Below the pieces are notes generated by a model. That model saw nothing but the letters and a program-made list of their open reading frames with translations, searched no databases and was not told the origin of the DNA. The position numbers and the translations under genes were made by a program. A stretch of DNA of 6,369 nt from Caldifarciminota bacterium (lineage in GTDB: Bacteria; Hydrothermota; Tepidihabitantia; Tepidihabitantales; Tepidihabitantaceae). Where the stretch lies: the NCBI GenBank assembly GCA_903908785.1, contig CAIVTL010000394.1, forward strand, positions 1-6,369, in the 5' to 3' direction. Within the stretch, counting starts at the first letter, position 1; each line of letters starts with the position of its first letter. Of this stretch, positions 5,269-6,369 are shown piece after piece.

Positions 5269-6250
5269 CCTTCTGCTCCTTGAGCTGGGACAGCAGGTTC
5301 GAGGCCATTCCGCCCGGAATCTGGTGGATGATAACCATCGAGTCCACGACCTTGGGCAGCGTGACACACTGGCCGGCAGTAACCTTCTCAAAGTGCGTCT
5401 CGACGATTTCCATCTCGGCCATGTTCAACCCGGGGTCGCGCGGCGTTCCGGCGAAAGTGGCAGCCATGGTCTCGGCCGCGGGCTGCGAGGTCATGAACGC
5501 CAGCGGTGCGGTTGCGGTGTCAATCACGTCAACGCCGGCCTCGGCCGCCTTCAGGTACGCCGCCACCGCCATGCCGCTGGATGCGTGGCAATGGAGTTGC
5601 ACCGGCAGGCCGATGACTTCCTTCAGCGCCTTGACCAGGTCGTATGCCATGTTCGGCGAGATAATCCCGGCCATGTCCTTGATGCAGATGGAGTCAATGC
5701 CCATCTCCTTCTGCTCGCGCGCCCGAGCCAGGTAATACTCAATCGTGTGTACCGGCGAGATGGCATAGCAGAGCGTGCCCTGCGCGTGCTTGCCGTGCTT
5801 CTTCACGTACTCGACGGCACGCTCCAGGTTGCGCGCGTCATTCAGGGCATCGAACACGCGGTAGACATCCAGCCCGCGCTCGGCCGACCGGGCCACGAAT
5901 TCCTCGAGCACGTCATCCGGGTAGTTCTTGTACCCGACCACATTCTGCCCGCGCAGCAGCATCTGTAACTTGGTGTTCTTCACCCGCTTGCGGATTTCGC
6001 TGAGCCGCTCCCACGGGTCCTCGTTCAGGAACCTCAGGCAGACATCGAACGTTGCCCCGCCCCACATCTCAAGCGACCAGTAGCCGACCTTGTCCAAGTG
6101 TTCGAGCACAGGAAGCATGTCGGCAATCTTCATGCGCGTAGCCCAGAGCGACTGGTGTGCATCGCGCAGCGTCGTGTCCGTAAACTGAATCGGCGGGAAC
6201 GAAGAAGAATCCGGCCCGCTGGCGGAAGCCGGCTTAGTCTCTTTTGTCAT
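5060..6250 (-). CDS. oadA: Carboxyltransferase subunit, OadA/PycB/transcarboxylase 5S type, N-terminal portion (frame broken at 5262-5267)
   Basis: This is the biotin-dependent carboxyltransferase domain that moves CO2 between carboxybiotin and pyruvate/oxaloacetate (family of oxaloacetate decarboxylase alpha, pyruvate carboxylase B and transcarboxylase 5S). It is a TIM barrel. Visible landmarks are TDTTLRDAHQSLWATRM at residues 24-40, EMWGGATFDVCLRFLNEDPW at 61-80, LLRGQNVVGY at 98-107, and RVFDALNDARN at 131-141. SICIKDMAG at 187-195 holds K191, the expected carbamylated metal-ligand lysine. QLHCHASSGM at 218-227 holds metal-binding H220 and H222. IPGGMASNLLSQLKEQ is at 311-326. After residue 328 the homology stops and the remaining codons to 5060 are out-of-frame translation; the true continuation lies in the +1 frame (see the 4690-5268 entry). 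The ATG at 6250 lies inside the murF end, with only a weak GAG-type ribosome site. The sequence alone does not separate decarboxylase, pyruvate carboxylase and transcarboxylase roles. Confidence 0.9.
   Translation of the reverse strand: MTKETKPASASGPDSSSFPPIQFTDTTLRDAHQSLWATRMKIADMLPVLEHLDKVGYWSLEMWGGATFDVCLRFLNEDPWERLSEIRKRVKNTKLQMLLRGQNVVGYKNYPDDVLEEFVARSAERGLDVYRVFDALNDARNLERAVEYVKKHGKHAQGTLCYAISPVHTIEYYLARAREQKEMGIDSICIKDMAGIISPNMAYDLVKALKEVIGLPVQLHCHASSGMAVAAYLKAAEAGVDVIDTATAPLAFMTSQPAAETMAATFAGTPRDPGLNMAEMEIVETHFEKVTAGQCVTLPKVVDSMVIIHQIPGGMASNLLSQLKEQKAGGPAAGSAGRGAARARGPRVSATRDPDQPDCRSAGGAQCVGGGAVQARDARDQGLCEGSLWPGAGPDS
5262..5267 (-). other. Frame break 1: G6 run (C6 on + strand) in the carboxyltransferase gene
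   Basis: The coding strand reads AAG GCG GGG GGA CCG here and family homology ends at once. Deleting one G gives AAG GCG GGG GAC CGG, which joins LKEQKAG to DRLQEVLEEVPRVR exactly as in OadA/PycB proteins. So the run carries one base too many relative to an intact gene. A homopolymer is a classic place for a sequencing or assembly error or for a real slippage mutation. It does not resemble a known programmed frameshift site. Confidence 0.85.
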
Positions 6251-6369
6251 AGTATCTCACAATCTCATGGCTAACGAGCTCCATGGCCATGGCTCGGGAA
6301 CCTTTGACTAGGATTGTATCCCCGGGACGGATGATGTCAAACAGCGCCTCTCGTGCCTCGACACTGGTC
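6234..6369 (-). CDS. murF: MurF, UDP-MurNAc-tripeptide--D-Ala-D-Ala ligase (C-terminal 44 residues, partial)
   Basis: MurF adds D-Ala-D-Ala to the cytoplasmic UDP-MurNAc-tripeptide, the last soluble precursor step of peptidoglycan synthesis. Only the end of the gene is inside the window; it enters from the right edge and stops at TAA 6236-6234. The visible peptide starts TSVEAREALFDIIRPGDTI and continues LVKGSRAMAMELV. The segment 'GD-x-(I/V)-LVKGSR-x-M-x-ME-x-(V/L)V' is the characteristic end of the MurF C-terminal Mur ligase domain, which closes over the active site. The frame overlaps the next gene by 17 bases (start ATG 6250), which points to translational coupling. The family call rests on this one short motif, but the motif is distinctive. 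MurC, MurD and MurE end differently. Confidence 0.82.
   Translation of the reverse strand, partial: TSVEAREALFDIIRPGDTILVKGSRAMAMELVSHEIVRYYDKRD

Overview
The window reads as one tightly packed bacterial operon, entirely on the minus strand, so genes follow each other from right to left. The DNA is GC-rich (about 60 % by eye). A MurF C-terminus at the right edge means a peptidoglycan-making bacterium. The phylum cannot be fixed from the sequence. Heptanucleotide repeat tracts inside a gene and close packing made me think of uncultivated candidate phyla seen in metagenomes (for example WOR-3/Stahlbacteria-like genomes), but that is a weak impression.

Layout in order of transcription: (1) 6369-6234, last 44 residues of MurF. 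(2) 6250-4690, the carboxyltransferase part of an oxaloacetate decarboxylase alpha / pyruvate carboxylase B type protein, read in two frames because of one surplus G in a G6 run at 5262-5267. (3) 4685-4272, an AccB-type biotin carboxyl carrier domain. Its usual N-terminal segment lies in the end of the preceding frame, so a second one-base shift near 4703-4706 separates them. Removing one base at each site gives a single 658-residue carboxyltransferase-AccB fusion. (4) 4202-2301, a PrpE-like propionyl-CoA synthetase with a GTG start and a perfect AGGAGG. (5) 2294-750, a type I glutamine synthetase carrying an in-frame insertion of about 36 residues made of heptanucleotide repeats. (6) 760-1, the first 253 residues of a phosphate butyryl/acetyltransferase, cut by the left edge. 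Junctions are -17, (internal), 69, 6 and -11 bases, and no terminator or promoter was seen, so co-transcription is likely.

Taken together the genes suggest short-chain acyl-CoA and C3/C4 metabolism. PrpE would activate propionate or acetate, the biotin-dependent carboxyltransferase would move carboxyl groups between pyruvate/oxaloacetate and biotin, and Ptb would interconvert acyl-CoA and acyl phosphate. Glutamine synthetase and MurF are not obviously part of that pathway. I found no defence system, mobile element, CRISPR array or RNA gene. The points most worth a second look are the hybrid OadA-AccB architecture with its two frame breaks and internal ribosome-binding site, and the repeat-derived, quadruplex-prone insertion in glutamine synthetase.
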